Of a stretch of 64,000 nt of DNA, positions 16,430 to 24,162 are shown in pieces. The DNA is from Marimonas arenosa (GTDB taxonomy: Bacteria > Pseudomonadota > Alphaproteobacteria > Rhodobacterales > Rhodobacteraceae). The translations under genes and the position numbers were made by a program. Every line of letters begins with the position of its first letter. The first letter of the stretch is position 1. Location: contig NZ_JANHAX010000002.1 in NCBI RefSeq assembly GCF_030848945.1, positions 62,001-126,000 on the forward strand, given 5' to 3'. Under the pieces are notes generated by a model. The model was given only the letters and a program-made list of their open reading frames with translations. It was not told where the DNA came from and ran no database searches.

Positions 16430-17176
16430 ATGTTGAAAGACAAACCCGTAATCGCTCCGCACGAGTGTGTGGACTGTCCGATCCGGCATCGCGCGGTCTG
16501 TGCCCGTTGTGACGTGAACGAACTCGAAGAGCTCGAGGCAATTAAGTATTACCGCTCTTACGAGGCGGGTCAGACGGTGATCTGGTCGGGCGACCGGATG
16601 GATTTCGTCGGCACGGTCGTGAGCGGCATCGGCACGCTGACCCAGACCATGGAAGATGGCCGGACCCAAATGGTGGGGCTCCTGCTGCCGAGCGATTTCG
16701 TCGGGCGGCCGGGGCGGGACGGATCGGCCTATGACGTGGTGGCGACGACCGACCTGGTAATGTGCTGTTTCCGCAAGCGCCCGTTCGAGCAGATGATGGA
16801 GCGCACGCCGCACCTGTCGCAGCGGTTGCTGGAGATGACGCTCGACGAACTCGACGCGGCGCGAGAGTGGATGCTGGTTCTGGGCCGCAAGACGGCGCGC
16901 GAGAAGATCGCGAGCCTGCTGTCGATCGTGGCGCGGCGCGATGCGTCGCTGAAGCTGGGTGTCCCGGACGGGCCTCTGGTTTTCGATCTGCCACTGACGC
17001 GCGAGGCGATGGCGGATTACCTGGGTCTGACGCTGGAGACCGTGAGCCGCCAGATCTCGGCACTGAAGCGCGACGGGGTGATTCATCTCGAAGGCAAACG
17101 GCACGTGACGATCCCGGATTTCACCCGGCTGATGGAAGAGGCGGGCGACGACAGCGACGGCGGGATGCTGGTCTGA
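16430..17176 (+). CDS. fnrL: FnrL, oxygen-sensing Crp/Fnr-family regulator
   Basis: 248 residues. The N-terminus carries Cys13, Cys16, Cys24 and Cys27 (HECVDCPIRHRAVCARC), and a further CC pair lies in the cNMP-binding-like domain (VMCCFRKRPFEQ); these supply the ligands of the oxygen-labile [4Fe-4S] cluster. The dimerisation helix is near 130-150, and the C-terminal winged HTH (LTREAMADYLGLTLETVSRQ) has the E-x-x-S-R recognition pattern for TTGAT half-sites. FnrL activates low-oxygen genes in Rhodobacterales. Its FNR boxes are present before hemN, uspA/ccoN and ccoG in this window. No clear ribosome site precedes the ATG at 16430. Confidence 0.94.
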   Translation: MLKDKPVIAPHECVDCPIRHRAVCARCDVNELEELEAIKYYRSYEAGQTVIWSGDRMDFVGTVVSGIGTLTQTMEDGRTQMVGLLLPSDFVGRPGRDGSAYDVVATTDLVMCCFRKRPFEQMMERTPHLSQRLLEMTLDELDAAREWMLVLGRKTAREKIASLLSIVARRDASLKLGVPDGPLVFDLPLTREAMADYLGLTLETVSRQISALKRDGVIHLEGKRHVTIPDFTRLMEEAGDDSDGGMLV

Positions 17177-17423
17177 CGCTGGAAACCGAGCGGCAGGCCG
17201 CACAGTGAGCCCCATCCGATTCGAAATACCGCGCTCTCAGTTCATACCCTAGGACTCGTTGCGCTTTGCCTTCAGCCCTTGGCTGTTAAACCACTTCATG
17301 ACGCCAAGACCGACCATCAGGATTCCGAGTCCACCAAAGAAAAACCAAGGAATAGACCTAGATCACCGAGAACTTGAGCACCTGTTTCAGTCTCGTTTTC
17401 TACTGTCTGCCGAACGTAGCGCC
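17177..17423. other. Intergenic region with a possible decayed small membrane-protein gene
   Basis: On the minus strand, just past the uspA stop, the frame 17249-17362 encodes IPWFFFGGLGILMVGLGVMK followed by WFNSQGLKAKRNES, which looks like a natural membrane helix with a polar tail, but it has no start codon after the TGA at 17363-17365. A preceding frame reads RYVRQTVENETETGAQVLGD and runs into the same T-rich stretch. A single-base change near 17333-17345 would join them. It may be a frameshifted remnant. No other feature seen. Confidence 0.3.
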
Positions 17424-18263
17424 TCAGTGCGCCATGAACACCGGCAGCTTGGCCTGTTCCAGCATGTAGCGGGTTGCGCCACCGAGGATCGCCTCGCGGA
17501 AGCGGGAATGACCATAGGCCCCCATCACGATCAGGTCGGCGTCGATGTCGTTGGCATGGCGCATCAAAACGTCCGACACGCGCGGCATGGTTTTCGACAG
17601 CACGTCAATTTCGGTCCGGATGCCATGGCGCGATAGATATTGCGACAACAACCCTCCTGGATCCGAGCGGTTCGGTCCGTGGGTGGGAGGGTCGATGACG
17701 ACGACATGCACGTTATCAGCAAATTGCAGCACCGGAAGCGCCGTGCGTACAGCATTCAGCGCTTCGGAACTTTCGTTCCAGCCGATCATCACGGTCTTGG
17801 GCGTGGGCTTGGGCGGGCCTTGGTCGGGCACCACGAGTACCGGGGTCTGACCTTCGAACAGGGCAGCCTCGACCACTGGTTCGAGTTCGGCGCCTTTATT
17901 GTCGCCATAGGGCTGCGGCAGGATCGTAAGATCAGAGAACCGCGACCGGGCTGCGACATGGCGACCGAGATCGGCCAGTTGGGCGACACCATGATCGGTG
18001 CCCCAACGGATGTTCGAGCCAGCCAACACGGACTTCGCTTTTTCCTCGATTTCCTGTGCCTCTTCCTGGGCGCGGTTGATGGTTTCCTGCAGCACCATCG
18101 CGTTGGCGCCGGCGTAGTAGTAACCGGTCTGGCTGCGGTCGACACCGAGGCAGAGCACGTCGAGATGGGCGTCAATCGCGTTGGCAATGGCGATGCCATG
18201 GGCCAGCACGTTTTCGGCAAGGTCGGTATCGGTCAGCACCGAAAAGAGTGATTTATAGGCCAT
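17424..18263 (-). CDS. uspA: Universal stress protein (tandem UspA domains)
   Basis: 279 residues, about twice a single Usp. The first half is a degenerate UspA domain; the second begins with VMIGWNESSEALNAVRTALP and ends with the ATP-binding loop GAYGHSRFREAILGGATRYML. Tandem Usp proteins act as cytoplasmic stress or hypoxia factors, often under FNR control. It is divergent from ccoN, and two FNR-type boxes lie in the shared promoter region, which supports oxygen control. The ATG at 18263 is preceded by CAGGAGACTTCC on the minus strand. Biochemical role is not known from sequence. Confidence 0.88.
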   Translation of the reverse strand: MAYKSLFSVLTDTDLAENVLAHGIAIANAIDAHLDVLCLGVDRSQTGYYYAGANAMVLQETINRAQEEAQEIEEKAKSVLAGSNIRWGTDHGVAQLADLGRHVAARSRFSDLTILPQPYGDNKGAELEPVVEAALFEGQTPVLVVPDQGPPKPTPKTVMIGWNESSEALNAVRTALPVLQFADNVHVVVIDPPTHGPNRSDPGGLLSQYLSRHGIRTEIDVLSKTMPRVSDVLMRHANDIDADLIVMGAYGHSRFREAILGGATRYMLEQAKLPVFMAH

Positions 18264-18329
18264 GGAAGTCTCCTGAGATAGCAGTGGACCGTATCAAACA
18301 AGCATATCGCTATACGCAACTGCGTTACT

Positions 18330-18343
18330 TTGATGCGTATCAG
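18330..18343. promoter_or_regulatory. FNR-type box, uspA/ccoN intergenic region (distal to ccoN)
   Basis: TTGATGCGTATCAG differs from the FNR consensus TTGAT-N4-ATCAA at one position. It is 67 bp from the uspA start and is the box better placed for uspA. Confidence 0.75.
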
Positions 18344-18361
18344 GAAAACACGCCGCTATTT

Positions 18362-18375
18362 TTGATGCAGATCAA
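18362..18375. promoter_or_regulatory. Perfect FNR box upstream of ccoN
   Basis: TTGATGCAGATCAA, identical to the box between hemN and fnrL. It lies about 100 bp upstream of the ccoN start, in the position expected for FnrL activation of ccoNOQP. Confidence 0.9.
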
Positions 18376-18468
18376 GGCAGTTTGTTGGCGGACACACGCA
18401 TTAAGCTGCCAGTCAAATTCCCCGCCGCGGGAGAACGAATCGCGCCGGGCAAGACGAAGGGACGAAAA

Positions 18469-20073
18469 ATGGGTAACTATATCAAGCTGATCGTGTTCGG
18501 CGTGATCGTGCTTCTGGCACTGATCGCAGCGTCGTATGCACGTGATGTGGCCTACATGGTGAATGCGCTCGAAGTCGCGCTGGTCGCCGCAGTGGCTTTC
18601 ATCTGGATTTTGCGCCGGACCGACGAACCGGTGAAGAAAGTCGATCTTTCCGGCGAATACATGGACGGGCCGATCCGTATCGGCGTCGCCCTTACGGCTT
18701 TCTGGGGTGTCGTGGGCTTTCTGGTCGGCGTGATCATCGCCTTCCAACTGGCTTTTCCGCAGCTCAACTTCGAATGGGCGCAAGGCTATCTCAACTTTGG
18801 CCGGCTGCGGCCGCTGCACACCAGCGCCGTGATCTTCGCCTTTGGGGGAACCGCACTGATTACCACGTCTTTCTACATCGTGCAGCGCACCAGTGCCGCG
18901 CGGCTGTGGGGCGGTAACCTGGCGTGGTTCGTGTTCTGGGGTTATCAGCTTGTGATCCTGTTGGCGGCGACCGGTTATCTTTTGGGCGCAACCCACGGCA
19001 AGGAATATGCCGAGCCGGAGTGGTATGTCGACTGGTGGCTGACCATCGTCTGGGTGGCCTATCTCCTCGTCTTCGTTGGCACGATCATGAAGCGGAAAGA
19101 GCCGCATATCTACGTGGCCAACTGGTTCCTGCTTTCGTTCATCATCACGGTGGCTATGCTGCACGTGGTCAACAACCTAGCCATTCCGGTCTCGTTCTTC
19201 GGCTCGAAATCGGTTCAGGTGTTCTCGGGTGTGCAAGATGCCATGACGCAGTGGTGGTACGGCCATAACGCGGTTGGCTTCTTCCTGACCGCGGGCTTCC
19301 TAGGCATGATGTACTATTTCGTGCCGAAGCAGGCGGAGCGTCCTGTGTTCTCGTACAAGCTGTCGATCATCCACTTCTGGGCGCTGATCTTCATCTATAT
19401 CTGGGCCGGTCCGCACCATCTGCACTATACCGCTCTGCCGGATTGGGCTTCGACTCTCGGCATGGTGTTCTCGGTCGTGCTGTGGATGCCCAGCTGGGGC
19501 GGCATGATCAACGGTCTGATGACCCTGTCGGGGGCTTGGGACAAGCTGCGCACCGACCCTGTGATCCGGATGATGGTGATCTCGATCGGCTTCTACGGCA
19601 TGTCGACCTTCGAAGGGCCGATGATGTCGATCCGCGCGGTGAACTCGCTGTCGCACTACACCGACTGGACGATCGGCCACGTGCACTCGGGTGCTCTCGG
19701 CTGGAACGGCATGATCACTTTCGGCGCGCTCTACTTCCTGGTGCCGAAACTGTGGAACCGTGAGCGGCTCTACTCGCTCAGCCTCGTGAGCTGGCACTTC
19801 TGGCTGGCGACCATCGGCATCATCCTCTACGCCGCAGCAATGTGGGTGACGGGGATCATGGAAGGCCTGATGTGGCGTGAAGTGGATGCCAACGGCTTCC
19901 TCGTGAACTCGTTCGCCGACACCGTGGCGGCCAAGTTCCCGATGTATGTCGTGCGCGGCACCGGTGGTTTGCTGTTCCTCACGGGCGCAATCATCATGTG
20001 CTACAACCTCTGGATGACCGTGAAGCGTTCGCCGGCTGTGGAAGCCACGAACCACATGGTCCCGGCTGAATAA
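18469..20073 (+). CDS. ccoN: cbb3-type cytochrome c oxidase subunit I
   Basis: 534 residues with about a dozen membrane helices. Histidines for the low-spin haem, haem b3 and CuB are visible in the conserved segments [45 protein letters not shown] and [16 protein letters not shown]. The enzyme reduces oxygen to water with high affinity and pumps protons. The ATG at 18469 is chosen because GAAGGGA lies before it and the N-terminus then begins directly with the first membrane helix ([18 protein letters not shown]). First gene of ccoNOQP, under a perfect FNR box. Confidence 0.97.
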   Translation: MGNYIKLIVFGVIVLLALIAASYARDVAYMVNALEVALVAAVAFIWILRRTDEPVKKVDLSGEYMDGPIRIGVALTAFWGVVGFLVGVIIAFQLAFPQLNFEWAQGYLNFGRLRPLHTSAVIFAFGGTALITTSFYIVQRTSAARLWGGNLAWFVFWGYQLVILLAATGYLLGATHGKEYAEPEWYVDWWLTIVWVAYLLVFVGTIMKRKEPHIYVANWFLLSFIITVAMLHVVNNLAIPVSFFGSKSVQVFSGVQDAMTQWWYGHNAVGFFLTAGFLGMMYYFVPKQAERPVFSYKLSIIHFWALIFIYIWAGPHHLHYTALPDWASTLGMVFSVVLWMPSWGGMINGLMTLSGAWDKLRTDPVIRMMVISIGFYGMSTFEGPMMSIRAVNSLSHYTDWTIGHVHSGALGWNGMITFGALYFLVPKLWNRERLYSLSLVSWHFWLATIGIILYAAAMWVTGIMEGLMWREVDANGFLVNSFADTVAAKFPMYVVRGTGGLLFLTGAIIMCYNLWMTVKRSPAVEATNHMVPAE

Positions 20074-20087
20074 GGAGGGCCGGACAC

Positions 20088-20816
20088 ATGGCAATTCTCG
20101 ACAAACACCAAGTTCTTGAGAAGAACGTCACGCTTCTGGCCATCTTCGCCTTCCTGGTGGTGACCATCGGCGGTATCGTGCAAATCGCACCGCTGTTCTG
20201 GCTGGAAAACACGATCGAGGATGTAGAGGGCATGCGCCCCTACACCCCGCTCGAACTGGCCGGGCGTGACATCTACATCCGCGAAGGCTGCTATGTCTGC
20301 CACAGCCAGATGATCCGGCCGATGCGCGACGAGGTCGAGCGTTACGGTCACTATTCGCTGGCGGCGGAGTCGCAGTACGATCACCCGTTCCAGTGGGGGT
20401 CGAAACGGACCGGGCCTGACCTCGCCCGCGTCGGTGGCCGCTACTCGGATGAGTGGCACGTGGATCACCTGCGTGACCCGCAGTCGGTGGTGCCGGAATC
20501 GGTGATGCCGAAATACGGCTTCCTCGAAAACCGGCTGATCGACGGCAAGTACATCGAGGACGTGATGGCGACCCACAAGATGGTTGGCGTGCCTTACACC
20601 GACGAGATGATCGAAAACGGCAAGGCGGACTTTGCCGCCCAGGCGGATCCGGACAGCGACTATGATGGGTTGCTGGAACGCTATGGCGAAAAGGTCCAGG
20701 TCCGGAACTTCGACGGGCGGCCGGGCATCTCGGAAATGGATGCGATGATCGCCTATCTGCAGATGCTCGGCACGTTGGTTGATTTCTCGACCTTCACGCC
20801 GGACGAAAGCCGATAA
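20088..20816 (+). CDS. ccoO: cbb3-type cytochrome c oxidase subunit II (monohaem cytochrome c)
   Basis: 242 residues. One N-terminal membrane anchor (16-38) and one haem c motif CYVCH (Cys68, Cys71, His72) followed by SQMIRP, the CcoO hallmark. A Met axial ligand is likely in the VMPKYGF segment. It passes electrons from CcoP to CcoN. AAGGAGGG precedes the ATG 14 bp after ccoN, consistent with tight operon organisation. Confidence 0.97.
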   Translation: MAILDKHQVLEKNVTLLAIFAFLVVTIGGIVQIAPLFWLENTIEDVEGMRPYTPLELAGRDIYIREGCYVCHSQMIRPMRDEVERYGHYSLAAESQYDHPFQWGSKRTGPDLARVGGRYSDEWHVDHLRDPQSVVPESVMPKYGFLENRLIDGKYIEDVMATHKMVGVPYTDEMIENGKADFAAQADPDSDYDGLLERYGEKVQVRNFDGRPGISEMDAMIAYLQMLGTLVDFSTFTPDESR

Positions 20817-20827
20817 GGGAGGGACCG

Positions 20828-21019
20828 ATGGAAACGTATTCCCTTCTGCGTGAGTTCGCCGACAGTTGGATGCTGCTTGCGCTTTTCACCTTCTTCGTCG
20901 GGATGGTCCTTTGGGTCCTGTTCCGGCCGGGAAGTTCGAAAACCTATCGCGACGTGGCAAATATCCCGTTCCGGCATGAAGACAAGCCCGCGCCTGAGCG
21001 GGACGCCAAGGAGGCGTAA
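20828..21019 (+). CDS. ccoQ: cbb3-type cytochrome c oxidase subunit CcoQ
   Basis: 63 residues: a single membrane helix (about 13-33, MLLALFTFFVGMVLWVLFRP) followed by a short polar tail with YRDVANIPFRHED, typical of CcoQ/FixQ. It stabilises the interaction of CcoP with the CcoNO core in the membrane. AAGGGAGGG precedes the ATG, and the gene sits between ccoO and ccoP in the canonical order. Confidence 0.95.
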   Translation: METYSLLREFADSWMLLALFTFFVGMVLWVLFRPGSSKTYRDVANIPFRHEDKPAPERDAKEA

Positions 21020-21022
21020 GAC

Positions 21023-21898
21023 ATGGCAAAACAACCTCAACAACACCAAGACCCGGATACCACGGGCCACAAGTGGGACGGCGATCTCGAAGAGTTCAAC
21101 AACCCGCTGCCGAAATGGTGGGTGTGGATCTTCTACCTCACCATCATCTGGGGCATCTGGTACACCATCGCTTACCCGGCCTGGCCGGGCATCAAGAGCG
21201 CAACCGCCGGGTACCTTGGCTTTTCGACCCGGGCACAGGTGGCCGAGGAGATCGCGGAGGTGGAAACGGCCAATGCGGCTATCACCGAGAAGCTGGCTTC
21301 GGTTGAGCTTGCGTCGATTTCCGGCGATGCGGAGCTGAACAGTTTTGCGCTGAACGCCGGTGAGGCCGTGTTCAATACCTGGTGCGTTCAGTGCCACGGT
21401 CGCGAGGGTCGCGGCTTTGTCGGCTATCCGACATTGTCGGATGACGACTGGCTGTGGGGCGGTACCATGGAGGATATCCATTTCACCGTCACCCACGGCA
21501 TCCGTAATGAGGATGATCCCGAAGGCGAAGCCCGCTATTCGGAAATGCCGGCCTTTGGCGTCGACGAGTTGCTGGAAGAAGAGCAGGTCGACCAGGTGGT
21601 CAACTTCGTTATGTCGCTGTCGGGCGATGCACAAGACCCGGCCAAGGTCGCTGCGGGCGCGGTTGTCTATGAAGAGAACTGCGCGGCATGCCACATGGAA
21701 GACGGCTCGGGTGACCGGGCACAGGGCGCACCCAACCTGAAAGACGCCATCTGGCTGTATGGTGGCGACTTTGCCTCGATCAAGGAAACGGTTTGGAACT
21801 CGCGCTATGGCGCGATGCCCAACTGGAACACCCGTCTGAGCGAGGCTGAAATCCGCGCGGTTGCGACTTACGTCCACCAGTTGGGCGGCGGCGAGTAA
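21023..21898 (+). CDS. ccoP: cbb3-type cytochrome c oxidase subunit III (dihaem cytochrome c)
   Basis: 291 residues. The N-terminus has the CcoP signature HKWDGDLEEFNNPLPKWW (16-33) leading into a membrane helix (34-52). Two haem c sites follow: CVQCH (Cys121, Cys124, His125) and CAACH (Cys220, Cys223, His224), with Met ligands in the SEMPAFG and GAMPNW segments. It is the entry point for electrons from soluble or membrane-bound cytochrome c. It starts 3 bp after ccoQ and closes the oxidase operon; two hairpins follow. Confidence 0.97.
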   Translation: MAKQPQQHQDPDTTGHKWDGDLEEFNNPLPKWWVWIFYLTIIWGIWYTIAYPAWPGIKSATAGYLGFSTRAQVAEEIAEVETANAAITEKLASVELASISGDAELNSFALNAGEAVFNTWCVQCHGREGRGFVGYPTLSDDDWLWGGTMEDIHFTVTHGIRNEDDPEGEARYSEMPAFGVDELLEEEQVDQVVNFVMSLSGDAQDPAKVAAGAVVYEENCAACHMEDGSGDRAQGAPNLKDAIWLYGGDFASIKETVWNSRYGAMPNWNTRLSEAEIRAVATYVHQLGGGE

Positions 21899-21913
21899 CC
21901 GTAAAAAAGAATT

Positions 21914-21933
21914 CCGGGGGCGAAAGCCCCCGG
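21914..21933 (+). terminator. First hairpin after ccoP
   Basis: CCGGGGGC (21914-21921), GAAA tetraloop, GCCCCCGG (21926-21933): a perfect 8-bp stem 15 bp after the stop codon, without a T-run. It may act as an mRNA-stabilising 3' structure rather than a terminator. Confidence 0.6.
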
Positions 21934-21936
21934 ATA

Positions 21937-21994
21937 TGGCACCGGCCCTTCCGTCCTGTTCGCGCGTTTCCTGGAAGGCCGGTGCCAGCTTTTT
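21937..21994 (+). terminator. Rho-independent terminator of ccoNOQP
   Basis: TGGCACCGGCC (21937-21947) and GGCCGGTGCCA (21977-21987) form a perfect 11-bp stem with a 29-nt loop, followed by GC and TTTTT (21990-21994). Confidence 0.75.
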
Positions 21995-22179
21995 CACCGA
22001 TCTCTCGGACCCGCGTCAAGCCCGCCGCTGGCGGGATTTCGGTTTTGTGGAGCCGTCTGACGCCCGGATGCGGGATGGGACCGCGCTCCGGGTTGCAGGA
22101 GTTTTGGACATCGGAACCGCCGGGCCGAGGCATCTGAAAAAATGTGACAAACGTAATAGATGTTTCAAAAATGCAGAAT

Positions 22180-22193
22180 TTGATGCAGGTCAA
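22180..22193. promoter_or_regulatory. FNR-type box upstream of ccoG
   Basis: TTGATGCAGGTCAA differs from the consensus at one base. It lies about 65 bp before the ccoG start and suggests separate FnrL control of ccoGHIS. Confidence 0.75.
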
Positions 22194-22257
22194 AGCCGCA
22201 ACCGTGTTCTCCTGTGAGAAGGGCGGGAATTGCGTACAGTAATATCGGAGTGATTCC

Positions 22258-23685
22258 GTGTCCCAGGCCGAACCTGAACAACTATACGCCGCGCGCGAGC
22301 CGGTTTTCCCCAAGAAGGTCTATGGCAAGTTCCGTAACCTGAAATGGGGCCTCATGATCTTCACGCTGGGTATCTATTACCTGACGCCCTGGATCCGCTG
22401 GGACCGTGGCCCGAGCCTGCCGGATCAGGCGGTGCTGATCGACCTGGCCAACCGGCGGTTCTATTTCTTCTGGATCGAGATCTGGCCGCACGAGTTCTAT
22501 TTCATCGCCGGGCTGCTGGTGATGGCGGGGCTTGGGCTGTTCCTGTTCACTTCAGCGCTGGGCCGGGTGTGGTGCGGCTATGCCTGCCCGCAGACGGTGT
22601 GGACTGACCTGTTCATCCTGGTTGAGCGTTGGATCGAAGGCGACCGCAACGCACGGCTGCGCCTGCACCGTCAGAAGAAATGGGACCTGAAAAAGCTGCG
22701 CCTGCGGCTGACCAAGTGGGTTTCGTGGATCGTGATCGCGGCGGCCACGGGGGGTGCCTGGGTGTTTTATTTCGCCGATGCACCGACGCTTCTGGTCGAT
22801 CTGTTCACCGGCAATGCCCATCCGATCGCCTATACCACGGTGATGGTGATGACCGGCACGACCTTCTTCTTCGGCGGTATCGCTCGCGAGCAGGTCTGCA
22901 TCTATGCCTGCCCCTGGCCGCGGATCCAGGCGGCGATGATGGACGAGGACACGCTGACCGTCGCCTATCGCGAATGGCGCGGCGAGCCGCGCGGCAAGTT
23001 GAAGAAGGGTCAGCTGGACCCAAGTCAGGGCGATTGCATCGATTGCATGGCCTGCGTCAACGTCTGCCCGATGGGGATCGACATCCGCAATGGCCAGCAG
23101 CTGGAATGCATCACCTGTGCGCTGTGCATCGACGCCTGCGACGAGATGATGGACAAGATCGGCAAGCCGCGTGGCCTGATCGACTACATGGCTTATACCG
23201 ACGAGACGGCCGAGCGTGCAGGCGGCAAGGCCAAGAACATCTGGAAACACATCTTCCGGCCGCGCACGGTTCTCTACACTTCGCTGTGGTCGTTGGTGGG
23301 CATAGGCCTGGTGGTGGCTCTCTTCATGCGTTCGGACATCGACATGACGGTCGCCCCGGTGCGCAATCCGACCTTCGTGACCCTGTCGGATGGCACGATC
23401 CGCAACGTTTATGAGATCAAACTGCGCAACAAGCACGGCGAGGAACGCCCGTTCACAATGTCGATTTCCGGTGACGATACGCTGGCGCTGCGGATTGAAG
23501 GTGAAGACGATACCAACGTTATGGTGCCTGCCGACACGGCGCAGCCGCTGCGGGTCTATATCGAGGCGCCGAGAGGATCCGCCGCCGCGGACAGCGAGCG
23601 CTCACCGTTCCGTTTCTGGGTGGAAGACGATATCAATGGCGAGCGGGCCTACAAGGACACGGTCTTCAACGGCAAGGCCAACTGA
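22258..23685 (+). CDS. ccoG: CcoG (FixG/RdxA) membrane iron-sulfur protein for cbb3 assembly
   Basis: 475 residues. Membrane helices occupy the N-terminal half and one lies near 350. Two [4Fe-4S] cysteine clusters follow: CIDCMACVNVCP near 258-269 and CITCALCIDACD near 282-293; extra cysteine pairs in GYACPQTVW and YACPWPR are typical. The C-terminal periplasmic domain is an Ig-like fold. CcoG reduces Cu(II) to Cu(I) for cbb3 biogenesis. It starts with GTG at 22258 after GGAG; the frame has no nearby ATG before conserved residues. First gene of ccoGHIS, with an FNR-type box upstream. Confidence 0.95.
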   Translation: MSQAEPEQLYAAREPVFPKKVYGKFRNLKWGLMIFTLGIYYLTPWIRWDRGPSLPDQAVLIDLANRRFYFFWIEIWPHEFYFIAGLLVMAGLGLFLFTSALGRVWCGYACPQTVWTDLFILVERWIEGDRNARLRLHRQKKWDLKKLRLRLTKWVSWIVIAAATGGAWVFYFADAPTLLVDLFTGNAHPIAYTTVMVMTGTTFFFGGIAREQVCIYACPWPRIQAAMMDEDTLTVAYREWRGEPRGKLKKGQLDPSQGDCIDCMACVNVCPMGIDIRNGQQLECITCALCIDACDEMMDKIGKPRGLIDYMAYTDETAERAGGKAKNIWKHIFRPRTVLYTSLWSLVGIGLVVALFMRSDIDMTVAPVRNPTFVTLSDGTIRNVYEIKLRNKHGEERPFTMSISGDDTLALRIEGEDDTNVMVPADTAQPLRVYIEAPRGSAAADSERSPFRFWVEDDINGERAYKDTVFNGKAN

Positions 23686-23699
23686 TGAAAGGCGCAGAG

Positions 23700-24158
23700 A
23701 TGGCAGAACGCGAAATCACCGGAAAGCACGTACTGATCGGATTTGTTGCCGCCTTCGGCGTCATCATCGGGGTGAACATGGTGTTGGCGGTCAGCGCGGT
23801 AAAAACCTTCCCGGGGCTCGAGGTGAAGAACTCCTACGTGGCCAGCCAGGAGTTCGACAAGCGCCGCGCCGCGCAGGAGTCGCTGGGCTGGGCCGTGACG
23901 GCGGAGCTTGAGGGTGAAGAGCTGGTGCTGTCGATCACCGACAAGTCCGGTCAGCCGGTGGAACTGTCCGGACTGATGGCGGTTCTGGGGCGCCCCACCC
24001 ATGTCAAGGAAGACCGCGAGCCGGCGTTCCGGTTCAACGGCCAGGCTTATGTCGCGCCGATGCAGCTAGAGGACGGCAACTGGGATCTGCGCATGGAGGC
24101 CACCGCCGCCGACGGCACCGAATTTCGCCAGCGTATAAAATTGCATGTGAAGAAATAG
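23700..24158 (+). CDS. ccoH: CcoH (FixH) cbb3 assembly protein
   Basis: 152 residues: one N-terminal membrane helix (about 10-30, VLIGFVAAFGVIIGVNMVLA) followed by a periplasmic beta-rich FixH domain. It is required for stable cbb3 assembly and interacts with CcoN. The ATG at 23700 gives the family N-terminus (AEREITGKHVL) and has AAGG seven bases upstream; an in-frame ATG at 23685 overlaps the ccoG stop and is a possible coupled start adding five residues. Ends 4 bp before ccoI. Confidence 0.92.
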   Translation: MAEREITGKHVLIGFVAAFGVIIGVNMVLAVSAVKTFPGLEVKNSYVASQEFDKRRAAQESLGWAVTAELEGEELVLSITDKSGQPVELSGLMAVLGRPTHVKEDREPAFRFNGQAYVAPMQLEDGNWDLRMEATAADGTEFRQRIKLHVKK

Positions 24159-24162
24159 CGCC

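Larger units (their letters stand above)
21899..22257. other. Intergenic region between ccoP and ccoG
   Basis: A 359-bp region without a credible gene. It contains two hairpins after ccoP (21914-21933 and 21937-21994) and one FNR-type box (22180-22193) before ccoG. The piece between (about 21995-22140) shows no recognisable element. Confidence 0.7.

Noticed and set aside
17684..17698. GGGTGGGAGGG run within uspA as a quadruplex motif
   Set aside because: Only three G-tracts and inside a coding region; unlike the two intergenic loop elements it is not in a hairpin.
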